Positions 1-6,667 of a stretch of DNA of 10,483 bases are shown in pieces; position 1 is the stretch's first letter, and each line of letters starts with the position of its first letter. The position numbers and the translations under genes are program-made. The stretch lies in NCBI GenBank assembly GCA_045112425.1, contig JBGUHV010000130.1, positions 1-10,483 of the forward strand, in the 5' to 3' direction. Below the pieces are notes generated by a model. That model was given only the letters and a program-made list of their open reading frames with translations. It searched no databases and was not told the DNA's origin. The stretch is from CAG-103 sp045112425 (GTDB taxonomy: Bacteria > Bacillota > Clostridia > Oscillospirales > Oscillospiraceae).

Positions 1-86
<86 letters not shown>

Positions 87-91
87 AAAAG

Positions 92-119
92 AAGCCTATG
101 ATCTGATCATAGGCTTTTT
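92..119 (+). terminator. Intrinsic terminator of the rRNA operon
   Basis: AAGCCTATGA (92-101) pairs with TCATAGGCTT (107-116) around a 5-base loop, followed by a run of T. It begins about five bases after the 5S rRNA end, so it should end the rRNA transcript. Confidence 0.9.
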
Positions 120-136
120 GCGTTTAAAATTCATGC

Positions 137-166
137 TTGACAAAACGCGTTTCTCTGTGATATCTT
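137..166 (+). promoter_or_regulatory. Sigma-A promoter for the 450-3507 operon or a small RNA
   Basis: TTGACA at 137-142 is followed after 18 bases by TATCTT at 161-166, preceded by TG one base upstream (extended -10). Transcription should begin near 172. It is the only convincing promoter between the rRNA terminator and the gene at 453. A 10-base perfect palindrome, GAAACGTTTC (192-201), lies about 20 bases downstream of the predicted start and could be an operator, but I cannot assign it to a regulator. Confidence 0.65.
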
Positions 167-201
167 ATCGTTCGCACGCAAATTTTCAACAGAAACGTTT
201 C

Positions 202-281
202 AAAAGCCGATATTTTGATGTAAGCAAGCCGCAGGATCAGACTGACCATGGACAGGCCCCGCATCAGGATATCGGCTTTTT
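202..281 (+). terminator. Leader terminator-like hairpin (attenuator or end of a small RNA)
   Basis: AAAAGCCGATAT (202-213) is perfectly complementary to ATATCGGCTTTT (269-280), and the 3' arm runs into a T tract (277-281). Inside the stem, GATG (217-220) pairs with CATC (262-265) across a 3x3 internal loop, leaving about 40 bases in the apical part. With the promoter at 137-166 this would make an RNA of about 110 bases. Either it is a stand-alone small RNA with its own terminator, or it is a terminator in the leader of the downstream operon that must be passed for expression. I do not recognise a known riboswitch core in it. Confidence 0.55.
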
Positions 282-449
282 GTGCCGCTGTGCACCTTGA
301 CAATTGCATCCGCAGACCCCACCCGGACGGCCGGCCGGCGAAGCACCGCCACGACCCGCGATGAGCGGCGAGCGTGCCAAGGAGAGACTCCGGGCGCATC
401 TGCGGCGTTTGATCCACAGTCCATGAACGATTTTGACTAGGAGGCACAC
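282..449 (+). other. GC-rich non-coding leader before the HerA-like operon
   Basis: There is no supported gene here. The stretch is very GC-rich and can fold: CCGCAGA (310-316) is complementary to TCTGCGG (399-405), and GGAG/CTCC (381-391) makes a small hairpin inside. A TTGACA at 297-302 has no matching -10. The only clear signal is the AGGAGG at 439-444 for the next gene. If transcription starts near 172, this is the distal part of a leader of about 280 bases. Confidence 0.5.
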
Positions 450-452
450 ATG

Positions 453-746
453 ATGAAACGACAGAATCGAATCACACTGTACGCAAAAAACGCAGAAGGC
501 CGCGACGGCTTTCATCTCTATCTTGATTTTTCAGGCCAGCGGGAGTATCTCATGACGCACCGCGGCAACACGGCGATCTACCAGCTGCTGAAGGACGGCG
601 TCTCCCTCGCGGCGCTCCGGCGCATGACGCCCGCGGAGCTGCACGCGAAGAGCTTTCGCCGCAAGCACTGGAACAAAACGCAGAATTCTCTCAACCACAT
701 CCTCCTGGTGGCGGATGATTACATCGCCGACCGCCAGGCAGCCTGA
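453..746 (+). CDS. Small protein of unknown function, first gene of the HerA-like operon
   Basis: A 97-residue basic protein that I do not recognise. Two ATG codons stand in tandem at 450 and 453. AGGAGG (439-444) is 5 bases from the first and 8 from the second, so 453 is preferred. The N-terminal part looks like a small beta-rich fold (ITLYAK, then FHLYLDF, then REYLMTH). It is followed by predicted helices, a basic patch (SFRRKHWNK) and a hydrophobic, acidic C-terminal helix. There is no signal peptide or membrane segment. It ends 15 bases before the next gene and shares its strand, so the two are almost certainly cotranscribed. That position suggests a small partner or adaptor of the ATPase; this is inference from context only. 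The strong ribosome binding site and tight spacing argue that it is a real gene. Confidence 0.75.
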   Translation: MKRQNRITLYAKNAEGRDGFHLYLDFSGQREYLMTHRGNTAIYQLLKDGVSLAALRRMTPAELHAKSFRRKHWNKTQNSLNHILLVADDYIADRQAA

Positions 747-761
747 GAAAGGAGCGTGCCA

Positions 762-3026
762 TTGACGAATCTCTTTCCCACCGGTACCACGATCTCGCTG
801 CGCCTGAAGAACCTCCGGCGCAGCGAGGAGGAGCGCGCCGCCGCGGCGCGGCTGAGCACCCGGCTGGTCAAATCCGCCGCCGTCCTGCCGGACGGGGCGT
901 TTCTCGGCTGGCAGATGGAGGTTCCGCCGAAGGGCCTCGTGCGGCTGACGGTCTTCGGCTCGCAGGACGTCCGGCGCCGCGATCTCGAGTGGATTGCGGA
1001 GGACACGGGCGAACTCGCCGCCGCGCCGAAGCAGCCGCTGCGCCTGCGGCGGGAGGCATCGGAGCTCTATGAGCTCTGCCTCCCCGCGGCGGAGCAGACC
1101 GCCGGCGGCATCGGCTTCGGCGCCCAGCCCGCGGCGCAGAGGAACCTGCGCTGGCCCACGCGGTATTCCGCCCAGTTTCGCGATCTGATCTGCGCCCTGC
1201 AGGAGACCGGCGCGGTCTTTCGCGCCGTGGTCGGCCCGGCGGAGGCGGCGGCGCAGGAGCGCTGCCGCAAGGCCGCCCTGCGCACGCTCCCTCCGAACGT
1301 GGACATGGAGGCCTATCTCGGCCGACCGGTTGCGGCGCGGTTTCTGCTGCGCCTGCCGGAGCCGCCCTCGATCCGGCTGCGGACGGTGCTTTCCGACGCG
1401 GCGCCGGGCGCCGCACTGCGCGCGGTCACGGAGCGGGCAGATGAGCTGTGGGAGACGCCCCTCTCCGGTGCGCCGGTGCTGCCGGAATGCGCTGCACGCG
1501 TGCTGCTGCTCGAGCCGCAGCTGCGCGACACGATGGCGGGCGTGGTCGTCGTGCCGGAGCCGGTGCGGAGCATCCCGGCAAGTCATCGAAACCCCTCCTC
1601 GCCCGGCGCCGTCACCATCGGCAGCGCCGTCGACACCGCGGGCATCCGCCGCGAGATCAAAATCGGGGAGCTGGATCTCCGGCGCCATTATCAGATCGTC
1701 GGCCAGACGGGCACGGGCAAGAGCACGCTCCTTGCCAATCTGATCCTCAGCGCGATCCGGCAGGGGCACGGGCTCACCTTCCTCGACCCGCACGGCACGA
1801 CGGTGGACATCGTCCTGCGCGCGCTGCCGAAAGAGCTTGCTGCGCGCGTGCGCGTGGTGCGCCTCGGCGACAAGGAGCACCCGGTGCCGCTGAACATCTG
1901 GGACAGCGGCGACCCTGAGCGGGAGGAGCGCAACATCAGCGACCTCTGCGAGCTCTTTGCCGATATCTTCAATCCGCCGGGCGAGGTGTTCGTCGGCCCG
2001 CGCTATGAGCGGTGGCTGTCGACCTTCTGCAAGCTCTCGCTCGCGCTGCTCGGCCGCCGCGCCTCGCTCGAGAGCATCGCCGTCATCTCCCAGAGCAAAG
2101 ACAACATGCTCAAGGCCTGCAAGAAGGTCGTCCGGCAATACCCTGCGCTGGTGGAGACCGTCAAGCAGGAATACGGGCTGAACAACAGCAGCGAGTTTCA
2201 GGATCTGCTCGGCTGGCTGCTGTGCAAGTTCCAGCGGCTGATCTCCGTGGAGCAGCTGCGAAAGACCCTCGGCGGCGGCACGAACGCCCTGCGCTTTTCC
2301 GAGACGGTCGACACCGACACCGTTACGCTCGTCGATCTCTCCATGCCAGAGCTCGGCACGCCGGCGGCACGCATCGCCGGCACCTTCATCCTCATGAAGC
2401 TCTGGAACGCCGTGCTCAGCCGCAGGCAGCGGGATCGGCTGCATCTGCTGGTGGTGGACGAGTCCGCGCTCTTTCAGACGAACCCGATGACCCGCATGCT
2501 CGCCGAGGGGCGGAAGTTCGGCCTCTCCCTCGTGCTCTGCCACCAGCACACGGGCCAGCTCTCGCAGGAGATTCGCGACGCGCTCGAGGCAAATTCCGCA
2601 AACTTCAGCGCCTTCCGGCTCTCGACCCGCGACGCGGCGACAGCCGCGATCCGGCTCGATGAGCCGCGGATGCAGACCGCGCTGCCCCGGCTCGACGCCT
2701 TCCGCGCCGTCACGACGCTGAGCGTGGACGGACGGCAGACGCCGCCCTTCACGCTGGAGATCCGGCAGCCCCGGCGGCAGGCCGACGGCGAGCAGATCGC
2801 CGCGGAGGTGGAGCGGCGCAGCATTCGGACGCTCGTGGAGCCGTACGAGGCCGTGCGGGCGCTCACGGCGGCGGAGATCCAGCAGATTCTCAACCGCGAG
2901 GAGCCGGCGCCGGCATATACGGAGGCGGATCTCGACGAGGATCTGCTGCTGCCCGAGGCGCTGGTGCTGGAGCCGGAGTGGCTCACAGCGTGGAAGGATT
3001 GCCGCGGCGGCCGCAAGGCAAGCTGA
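762..3026 (+). CDS. HerA/TraD-like P-loop ATPase (FtsK-HerA superfamily)
   Basis: A 754-residue ATPase. Residues 1 to about 300 form an N-terminal region without recognisable motifs. The motor domain then shows Walker A GQTGTGKST (314-322), the FLDPHG motif (340-345) typical of HerA/TraD-like proteins, and Walker B LLVVDES with Asp566-Glu567. A polar CHQHTGQL segment (about 594-601) sits where this superfamily has its sensor. The C-terminal about 120 residues are charged and helical. No transmembrane helix is visible, unlike classical VirD4/TraG coupling proteins, so a soluble HerA-type hexameric DNA translocase is more likely than a conjugation coupling protein. The start is probably TTG at 762: AAAGGAG (748-754) is 7 bases upstream, while the alternative GTG at 756 is only one base from it. 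No relaxase, NurA nuclease or secretion gene is in view. Substrate and role are unknown. Confidence 0.85.
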   Translation: MTNLFPTGTTISLRLKNLRRSEEERAAAARLSTRLVKSAAVLPDGAFLGWQMEVPPKGLVRLTVFGSQDVRRRDLEWIAEDTGELAAAPKQPLRLRREASELYELCLPAAEQTAGGIGFGAQPAAQRNLRWPTRYSAQFRDLICALQETGAVFRAVVGPAEAAAQERCRKAALRTLPPNVDMEAYLGRPVAARFLLRLPEPPSIRLRTVLSDAAPGAALRAVTERADELWETPLSGAPVLPECAARVLLLEPQLRDTMAGVVVVPEPVRSIPASHRNPSSPGAVTIGSAVDTAGIRREIKIGELDLRRHYQIVGQTGTGKSTLLANLILSAIRQGHGLTFLDPHGTTVDIVLRALPKELAARVRVVRLGDKEHPVPLNIWDSGDPEREERNISDLCELFADIFNPPGEVFVGPRYERWLSTFCKLSLALLGRRASLESIAVISQSKDNMLKACKKVVRQYPALVETVKQEYGLNNSSEFQDLLGWLLCKFQRLISVEQLRKTLGGGTNALRFSETVDTDTVTLVDLSMPELGTPAARIAGTFILMKLWNAVLSRRQRDRLHLLVVDESALFQTNPMTRMLAEGRKFGLSLVLCHQHTGQLSQEIRDALEANSANFSAFRLSTRDAATAAIRLDEPRMQTALPRLDAFRAVTTLSVDGRQTPPFTLEIRQPRRQADGEQIAAEVERRSIRTLVEPYEAVRALTAAEIQQILNREEPAPAYTEADLDEDLLLPEALVLEPEWLTAWKDCRGGRKAS

Positions 3027-3039
3027 GAGGAGGATGCAC

Positions 3040-3507
3040 ATGATTGATTTTCTGCACCTGAACGCAAAAGAGCTCGAAAAAATCGGCATCGAATTCACCA
3101 GTCGGGCGGACGCTGCGGTCTTTACCGGCATCCTGAACGAATGCCTGAGAAGGCGCATCGAGGACGACCTGCTCGATGAGGACGGCGACGCGGACGAAGC
3201 GCGCCGCCGCGTCACGCGGCGCGAGCAGGAGCGCCTGGAGGCGGAGCTGCTGGAATACCGCTCCGAGATCAAGGGCACGGTGCTCTTCGGCGCGCCGAAC
3301 CCCTATGATCAGGACATCGACTGCCTGAAGCTGAGCCTGCGCGCCCGCAACCAGCTGCGCCGTGCGGGGCTCACCAGTGTCGCCCGCGTCGCCGCCTGCC
3401 GCGATCTCTACAAGGTGCGAAACCTCGGCGTGCGCGGCGTCGAGGAGGTCACGCGCCGCATGGAGGAATACTTCGACGCACAGAAAACCGCAGAGCAGCC
3501 GTCCTGA
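3040..3507 (+). CDS. Small protein with an RNA polymerase alpha-CTD-like domain
   Basis: A 155-residue protein. Residues about 93-144 (DCLKLSLRARNQLRRAGLTS through RNLGVRGVEEVTRRMEEY) match the C-terminal domain of the RNA polymerase alpha subunit: the first helix, the 'L..GI.tv..L' segment, and the helix-hairpin-helix NLG(k/r).s..E. The N-terminal 90 residues are charged and mainly helical, with an Asp/Glu-rich patch (41-53) and a long basic-acidic helix (55-75); they do not resemble the alpha assembly domain. AGAGGAGG (3026-3033) abuts ATG 3034 but is 6 bases from ATG 3040, so 3040 is chosen. It follows the ATPase stop by 13 bases and so belongs to the same operon. The domain may bind DNA or contact a transcription or DNA-processing partner; its role here is not known. 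There is no clear terminator directly after it. Confidence 0.8.
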   Translation: MIDFLHLNAKELEKIGIEFTSRADAAVFTGILNECLRRRIEDDLLDEDGDADEARRRVTRREQERLEAELLEYRSEIKGTVLFGAPNPYDQDIDCLKLSLRARNQLRRAGLTSVARVAACRDLYKVRNLGVRGVEEVTRRMEEYFDAQKTAEQPS

Positions 3508-3522
3508 CTGCCCTGCGGGGGA

Positions 3523-3741
3523 TTATTCTCCGATGTAGGTAAATCTCCGGTACCGCTTCCCATCGCGCTCGACGGTCTCGTTCCACATCGACGCCGGGCG
3601 GACCCAGACGCCGCGCTCGCTGTAGAGCGCGCGGTAGACGACCATCTCCTCCTCCGTCTCGGAGTGTCTGGCGAGCATCAGCACCTCGTATTCCTTGCCC
3701 TTGAAGTGGCGGTACCGCCCGGGGCGGATGGTTTCTGACAT
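3523..3741 (-). CDS. DUF1653 domain protein
   Basis: A 72-residue protein made almost entirely of a DUF1653 domain: it begins PGRYRHFKGKEYEVL, continues ARHSETEEEMVVYRALY, then the WVRP segment and a C-terminal YRRF. The family is common and small, and its biochemical role is not established as far as I know. A start at 3741 is chosen because GGAG lies 9 bases upstream. The earlier in-frame TTG (3756) and ATG (3750) have no usable ribosome binding site. The start is only 17 bases beyond the rubrerythrin terminator, leaving no room for a promoter in between. Expression must come by read-through from rubrerythrin or from a promoter inside its coding region. The gene is convergent with the alpha-CTD-like gene, with 15 bases between the two stops. 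Confidence 0.88.
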   Translation of the reverse strand: MSETIRPGRYRHFKGKEYEVLMLARHSETEEEMVVYRALYSERGVWVRPASMWNETVERDGKRYRRFTYIGE

Positions 3742-3758
3742 TTGACTCATCTCCAATA

Positions 3759-3784
3759 AAAAAGCCCGCGAACGCGGGCTTTTT
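3759..3784 (-). terminator. Bidirectional intrinsic terminator after rubrerythrin
   Basis: AAAAAGCCCGCG (3759-3770) and CGCGGGCTTTTT (3773-3784) are perfect complements separated by two bases, so the real loop is slightly larger. Both strands have a U tract after the stem. On the minus strand it lies 5 bases after the rubrerythrin stop. On the plus strand it could also stop read-through from the 450-3507 operon. Confidence 0.88.
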
Positions 3785-3789
3785 GTGTT

Positions 3790-4329
3790 TTAGTAGTTTT
3801 CGGCGTGGACCTCGAAATAAGACTGCGGGTGCGCGCAGACGGGGCACACTTCGGGCGCGGCGGTGCCGACGACGATGTGGCCGCAGTTGCGGCACTCCCA
3901 GACCTTCACCTCGCTCTTGGCGAAGACCTGCTGCATCTCCACGTTCTTCAGCAGGGCGCGATAGCGCTCCTCGTGGTGCTTCTCAATGGCGCCGACGGCG
4001 CGGAATTTCGCGGCGAGCTCCGGGAAGCCCTCCTCCTCGGCGGTCTTGGCAAAGCCCTCGTACATGTCGGTCCACTCGTAGTTTTCGCCGTCCGCGGCGG
4101 CGGCGAGATTCTCCGCCGTGGAGCCGATGCCCTCGAGCTCCTTGAACCACATCTTGGCGTGCTCCTTCTCGTTGTCCGCCGTCTTCAGAAACAGAGCCGC
4201 GATCTGCTCGAAGCCCTCCTTCTTGGCCTTGGAGGCGAAGTAGGTGTATTTGTTCCGGGCCTGGGATTCGCCCGCGAAGGCGGCCTCCAGGTTCTTCTCG
4301 GTCTGCGTTCCCTTGTAACGATTGCTCAT
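3790..4329 (-). CDS. rbr: Rubrerythrin
   Basis: A 179-residue rubrerythrin, a cytoplasmic non-haem iron protein that reduces hydrogen peroxide in anaerobes. The N-terminal four-helix ferritin-like domain carries the diiron ligands: Glu21, Glu54 and His57 (in EKEH), a central Glu near 98, and the second ExxH at Glu116/His119. The C-terminal rubredoxin-like domain has Cys146, Cys149, Cys162 and Cys165 in the spacing CxxC-x12-CxxC, which hold the electron-transfer iron. Length and domain order are standard for the family. The start ATG has AAAGGAG 10 bases upstream. It is transcribed divergently from the ABC exporter and ends at a strong terminator. An oxygen- or peroxide-stress role is known for the family. 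No specific regulator site was identified. Confidence 0.97.
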   Translation of the reverse strand: MSNRYKGTQTEKNLEAAFAGESQARNKYTYFASKAKKEGFEQIAALFLKTADNEKEHAKMWFKELEGIGSTAENLAAAADGENYEWTDMYEGFAKTAEEEGFPELAAKFRAVGAIEKHHEERYRALLKNVEMQQVFAKSEVKVWECRNCGHIVVGTAAPEVCPVCAHPQSYFEVHAENY

Positions 4330-4363
4330 GGTATGATCTCCTTTCGTCTGTTTGGATGGTTCT

Positions 4364-4372
4364 ATTTTACCA
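4364..4372 (-). promoter_or_regulatory. Probable rubrerythrin promoter (-10 element)
   Basis: On the minus strand TAAAAT (4369-4364) is preceded by TGG, making an extended -10 element about 35 bases upstream of the rubrerythrin start. The -35 region at the right spacing (TTTTCC or nearby) is weak, so this may depend on the extended -10 or on an activator. Confidence 0.5.
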
Positions 4373-4425
4373 CAGATGCGGGCAAAGGAAAAGTGACAGT
4401 ATCACACCCACATGTTGATTTTTCA

Positions 4426-4454
4426 TTGACGAAAGGAAAAATTTGAAATAAAAT
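4426..4454 (+). promoter_or_regulatory. Sigma-A promoter of the ABC exporter gene
   Basis: TTGACG (4426-4431), 17-base spacer, TAAAAT (4449-4454). The predicted transcript start near 4461 leaves a short leader of about 20 bases, which contains AAAGGAGG (4467-4474) 7 bases before the ATG at 4482. Confidence 0.8.
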
Positions 4455-4481
4455 GGGGAAAAACGCAAAGGAGGCGGGTAC

Positions 4482-6305
4482 ATGCCGGGCCCCAACAGTC
4501 TCGGGCCGCGCGGCTTTCTCACCGAGGAGGAAAAGCAGAATCTCCCGAAGGTGGACGGCGCGCTCATCAAACGCATTCTGAGCTATCTCAAGCCCTACTG
4601 GCTGCAGTTCATCCTCGTCTTCGTCACGATCCTGCTCTCGGCGGTGATCGGGCTGTTCCCGAGCATCATCACGGGCAAAATCGTGGACGAGGCGCTCGTC
4701 GGGCAGAACCTGGCGCTGCTGGTGAAGCTGCTGATCCTCGCCTTCGTCACGCTCACGGCCTCGCAGGTGATCTCGGTGCTCGAGAGCTATATCAACGCCT
4801 GGATCGGTCAGCGCATCATCTTCGATATGAAGAACCAAATGTACGACCACCTGCAGCACATGCCGCACTCGTTCTTCACGAGCGAGAAGCAGGGCGATAT
4901 CATCACGCGCATGAATACCGACATCTCCGGCGTGAGTTCGGTCATCTCCGGTACGCTGAGCAGCATCGTCTCCAACCTCGCGACGGTCGTCACCACGCTC
5001 GTCGCCCTCTTTACGATGAGCTGGAAGCTCGCCATCGCGGGCATCGTCGTCATCCCGCTGCTGATCCTCCCGACCAAGAGCGTCGGCAAGCGGCGCTACA
5101 GCATCCTCACCAACGCGCAGGAGAAAAACGACGAGATGAACCAGCTCATCAACGAGACGCTCTCCGTCTCGGGGTCGCTTCTCGTGAAGCTCTTTACGCG
5201 CGAGGAGACGGAGTACGCCCGCTTCAGGGCCGTGAACGAGGAGGTCACGCGGCTGAATCTCAAGGAGCAGAACAGCGGCCGGTGGTTCCGCGTGCTGATG
5301 GGCATGTTCACGCAGGTGGGCCCGCTGCTGATCTACTTTGCGGGCGGCTGGCTGATCATATCGCGCGGCGACCCGACGCTCACCGTCGGCACGATCACGG
5401 CGACGGTCGCCCTCATCAACCGGCTCTACCGCCCGGTGGAGAGCCTCCTCAATATCCACGTCGACTTCACGCGCTCGCTCGCGCTCTTCACGCGCATCTT
5501 CCGCTATTTCGATATGGACGTGCCGATCCGCAACCTCCGCCACGGCCGCAAGCCGGACGTGAAGGATAAGGACATCGTCTATGAGCACGTCTCCTTCTCC
5601 TATGAGCCGGAAAAGCCCCTGCTCACGGACGTCCACTTCACCGTCCCGGGCGGGAAGATGTACGCCATCGTCGGCCCCTCCGGCTCCGGCAAATCCACGG
5701 TCGTGAACCTCCTGCCGCGCCTCTATGACGTGACGGGCGGCCGCGTGAAGATCGCGGGCGCGGACGTGCGCCAGTTCGATCTGACGTATCTGAGAAGCTG
5801 CATCGGCGTCGTGACGCAGGACAGCTATCTGTTTAACGGCACCATCCGCGAAAACCTGCTCTACGCCAAGGCGGACGCGACGCCGCAGGAGCTCGACGCC
5901 GCGTGCCATATCGCGAATCTCACGGACTTCATCGAAAACCAGCCCGAGGGGTATGACACGATGGTCGGCAACCGGGGTCTCAAGCTCTCCGGCGGCGAGA
6001 AGCAGCGCCTGAGCATCGCGCGCGTCATTTTGAAGGACCCGAAGATCCTGATTCTCGACGAGGCGACGAGCGCGCTCGACTCCATCACCGAAAACGCGAT
6101 TCAGGAGGCGCTCGAGGCGCTCATGGAGGGCCGCACCAGCATCGTCATCGCGCACCGGCTGAGCACCATCCTCAAGGCCGACCGCATCCTCGTCGTGCAA
6201 AACGGCGTCATCGCCCAGCAGGGCACGCACAGGGAGCTGCTCGCGCAGGAGGGAATCTATAAGCAATTGTATGAGACGCAGTTTAAGAGAGCAGAAGAGG
6301 AATAA
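4482..6305 (+). CDS. ABC-type exporter, fused membrane and ATPase domains
   Basis: A 607-residue half-transporter of the multidrug/lipid exporter type (BmrA/MsbA-like fold). After a short cytoplasmic N-terminus, membrane helices are visible at about 40-62, 78-103, 155-178, 181-197, 265-290 and 300-320. The ATPase domain follows with Walker A GPSGSGKST (398-406), Q-loop VTQDSYLF, signature LSGGEKQR (502-509), Walker B ILILDEA with Asp526-Glu527, the D-loop SALD, and switch His558 in IAHRLS. All catalytic residues are present, so it should be active. It has its own promoter and stands alone, with no second half-transporter beside it, so it probably works as a homodimer in the cytoplasmic membrane. 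The transported compound cannot be read from the sequence. Divergence from rubrerythrin hints at no shared function. Confidence 0.95.
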   Translation: MPGPNSLGPRGFLTEEEKQNLPKVDGALIKRILSYLKPYWLQFILVFVTILLSAVIGLFPSIITGKIVDEALVGQNLALLVKLLILAFVTLTASQVISVLESYINAWIGQRIIFDMKNQMYDHLQHMPHSFFTSEKQGDIITRMNTDISGVSSVISGTLSSIVSNLATVVTTLVALFTMSWKLAIAGIVVIPLLILPTKSVGKRRYSILTNAQEKNDEMNQLINETLSVSGSLLVKLFTREETEYARFRAVNEEVTRLNLKEQNSGRWFRVLMGMFTQVGPLLIYFAGGWLIISRGDPTLTVGTITATVALINRLYRPVESLLNIHVDFTRSLALFTRIFRYFDMDVPIRNLRHGRKPDVKDKDIVYEHVSFSYEPEKPLLTDVHFTVPGGKMYAIVGPSGSGKSTVVNLLPRLYDVTGGRVKIAGADVRQFDLTYLRSCIGVVTQDSYLFNGTIRENLLYAKADATPQELDAACHIANLTDFIENQPEGYDTMVGNRGLKLSGGEKQRLSIARVILKDPKILILDEATSALDSITENAIQEALEALMEGRTSIVIAHRLSTILKADRILVVQNGVIAQQGTHRELLAQEGIYKQLYETQFKRAEEE

Positions 6306-6628
6306 GCCTCGCAGAGTTCGCGGCGTCGCCGCGAATAAAATCGAAATCCGTTTTTCCGGCGACATGCGCGGCGGAAAAACTCCCTAAGGCGTCGTCAGAA
6401 TGGGCTTGCTCCACGACGCAGCCGCGCTAAGGCGCGACGGCTCTGTATCCGCGCCCCCATTCTTCCTCTCCAAATCAAAGCTCATGCTTTGATTTGGTAA
6501 GGAGCGGCAGTGGAATGAGCTTGCTTTCCCGCTTGCGGGAAAGCAAGGGATATGGAGCTTGCCGCGACGCCGCGAGCCCTCGCGCCGACCAACGGAGGCG
6601 AAGCCGTAGGCGATGGAGCGCGAGTCTC
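6306..6628. repeat. Non-coding region dense in perfect inverted repeats
   Basis: No supported gene lies in these 323 bases. They hold several perfect stems: TTCGCGGC/GCCGCGAA (6317-6324/6328-6335), GTTTTTCCG/CGGAAAAAC (6350-6358/6372-6380), GCGTCGT/ACGACGC (6389-6395/6413-6419), AGCCG/CGGCT (6420-6424/6438-6442), CCAAATCAAAGC/GCTTTGATTTGG (6470-6481/6486-6497) and TTGCTTTCCCGC/GCGGGAAAGCAA (6521-6532/6535-6546). The motif ATGRGCTTGC recurs at about 6400 and 6515, with a related ATGGAGCTTGC at about 6552. None of the stems is followed by a T tract, so they are not ordinary terminators. The pattern resembles a dispersed intergenic repeat (REP/BIME- or MITE-like) or a structured RNA. Without the rest of the genome this cannot be decided. 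Confidence 0.6.
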
Positions 6629-6665
6629 AAAACGAGAGCCCGGACCGAGGTCGGGCTCTCGTTTT
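6629..6665 (-). terminator. Bidirectional terminator between the ABC exporter and metY
   Basis: AAAACGAGAGCCCG (6629-6642) is perfectly complementary to CGGGCTCTCGTTTT (6652-6665), and the 9 bases between can add a few more pairs. On the minus strand it starts three bases after the metY stop and ends in UUUU. On the plus strand it also ends in TTTT and can stop transcripts from the ABC gene, although 320 bases downstream of it. A second perfect hairpin (GCTCAGGCGCT/AGCGCCTGAGC, 6666-6676/6681-6691) overlaps the last metY codons and the stop. Confidence 0.85.
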
Positions 6666-6667
6666 GC

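Noticed and set aside
297..302. TTGACA as a second promoter for the 453-3507 operon
   Set aside because: The sequence 16-19 bases downstream is CCCACCCGGAC-like, with nothing resembling a -10 element.
248..364. Short ORF of 38 codons beginning inside the leader hairpin
   Set aside because: There is no ribosome binding site, it crosses the terminator stem, and its composition is ordinary for GC-rich non-coding DNA.
762..3026. Conjugative coupling protein, and thus an integrative conjugative element
   Set aside because: No transmembrane N-terminus, relaxase, mating-pair, integrase or attachment-site repeat is seen in the window. A remnant of such an element cannot be excluded.
531..3278. Open frame of 915 codons on the minus strand opposite the HerA-like operon
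   Set aside because: Its protein is Arg/Leu/Ala-rich low-complexity sequence without any domain. It overlaps two genes with clear motifs and ribosome binding sites, and long antisense frames are expected at this GC content.
4362..6365. Open frame of 667 codons on the minus strand opposite the ABC exporter
   Set aside because: The plus-strand ABC gene has every expected motif. The antisense product is an Asp/Arg/Glu-rich shadow without domains and without a promoter or ribosome binding site.
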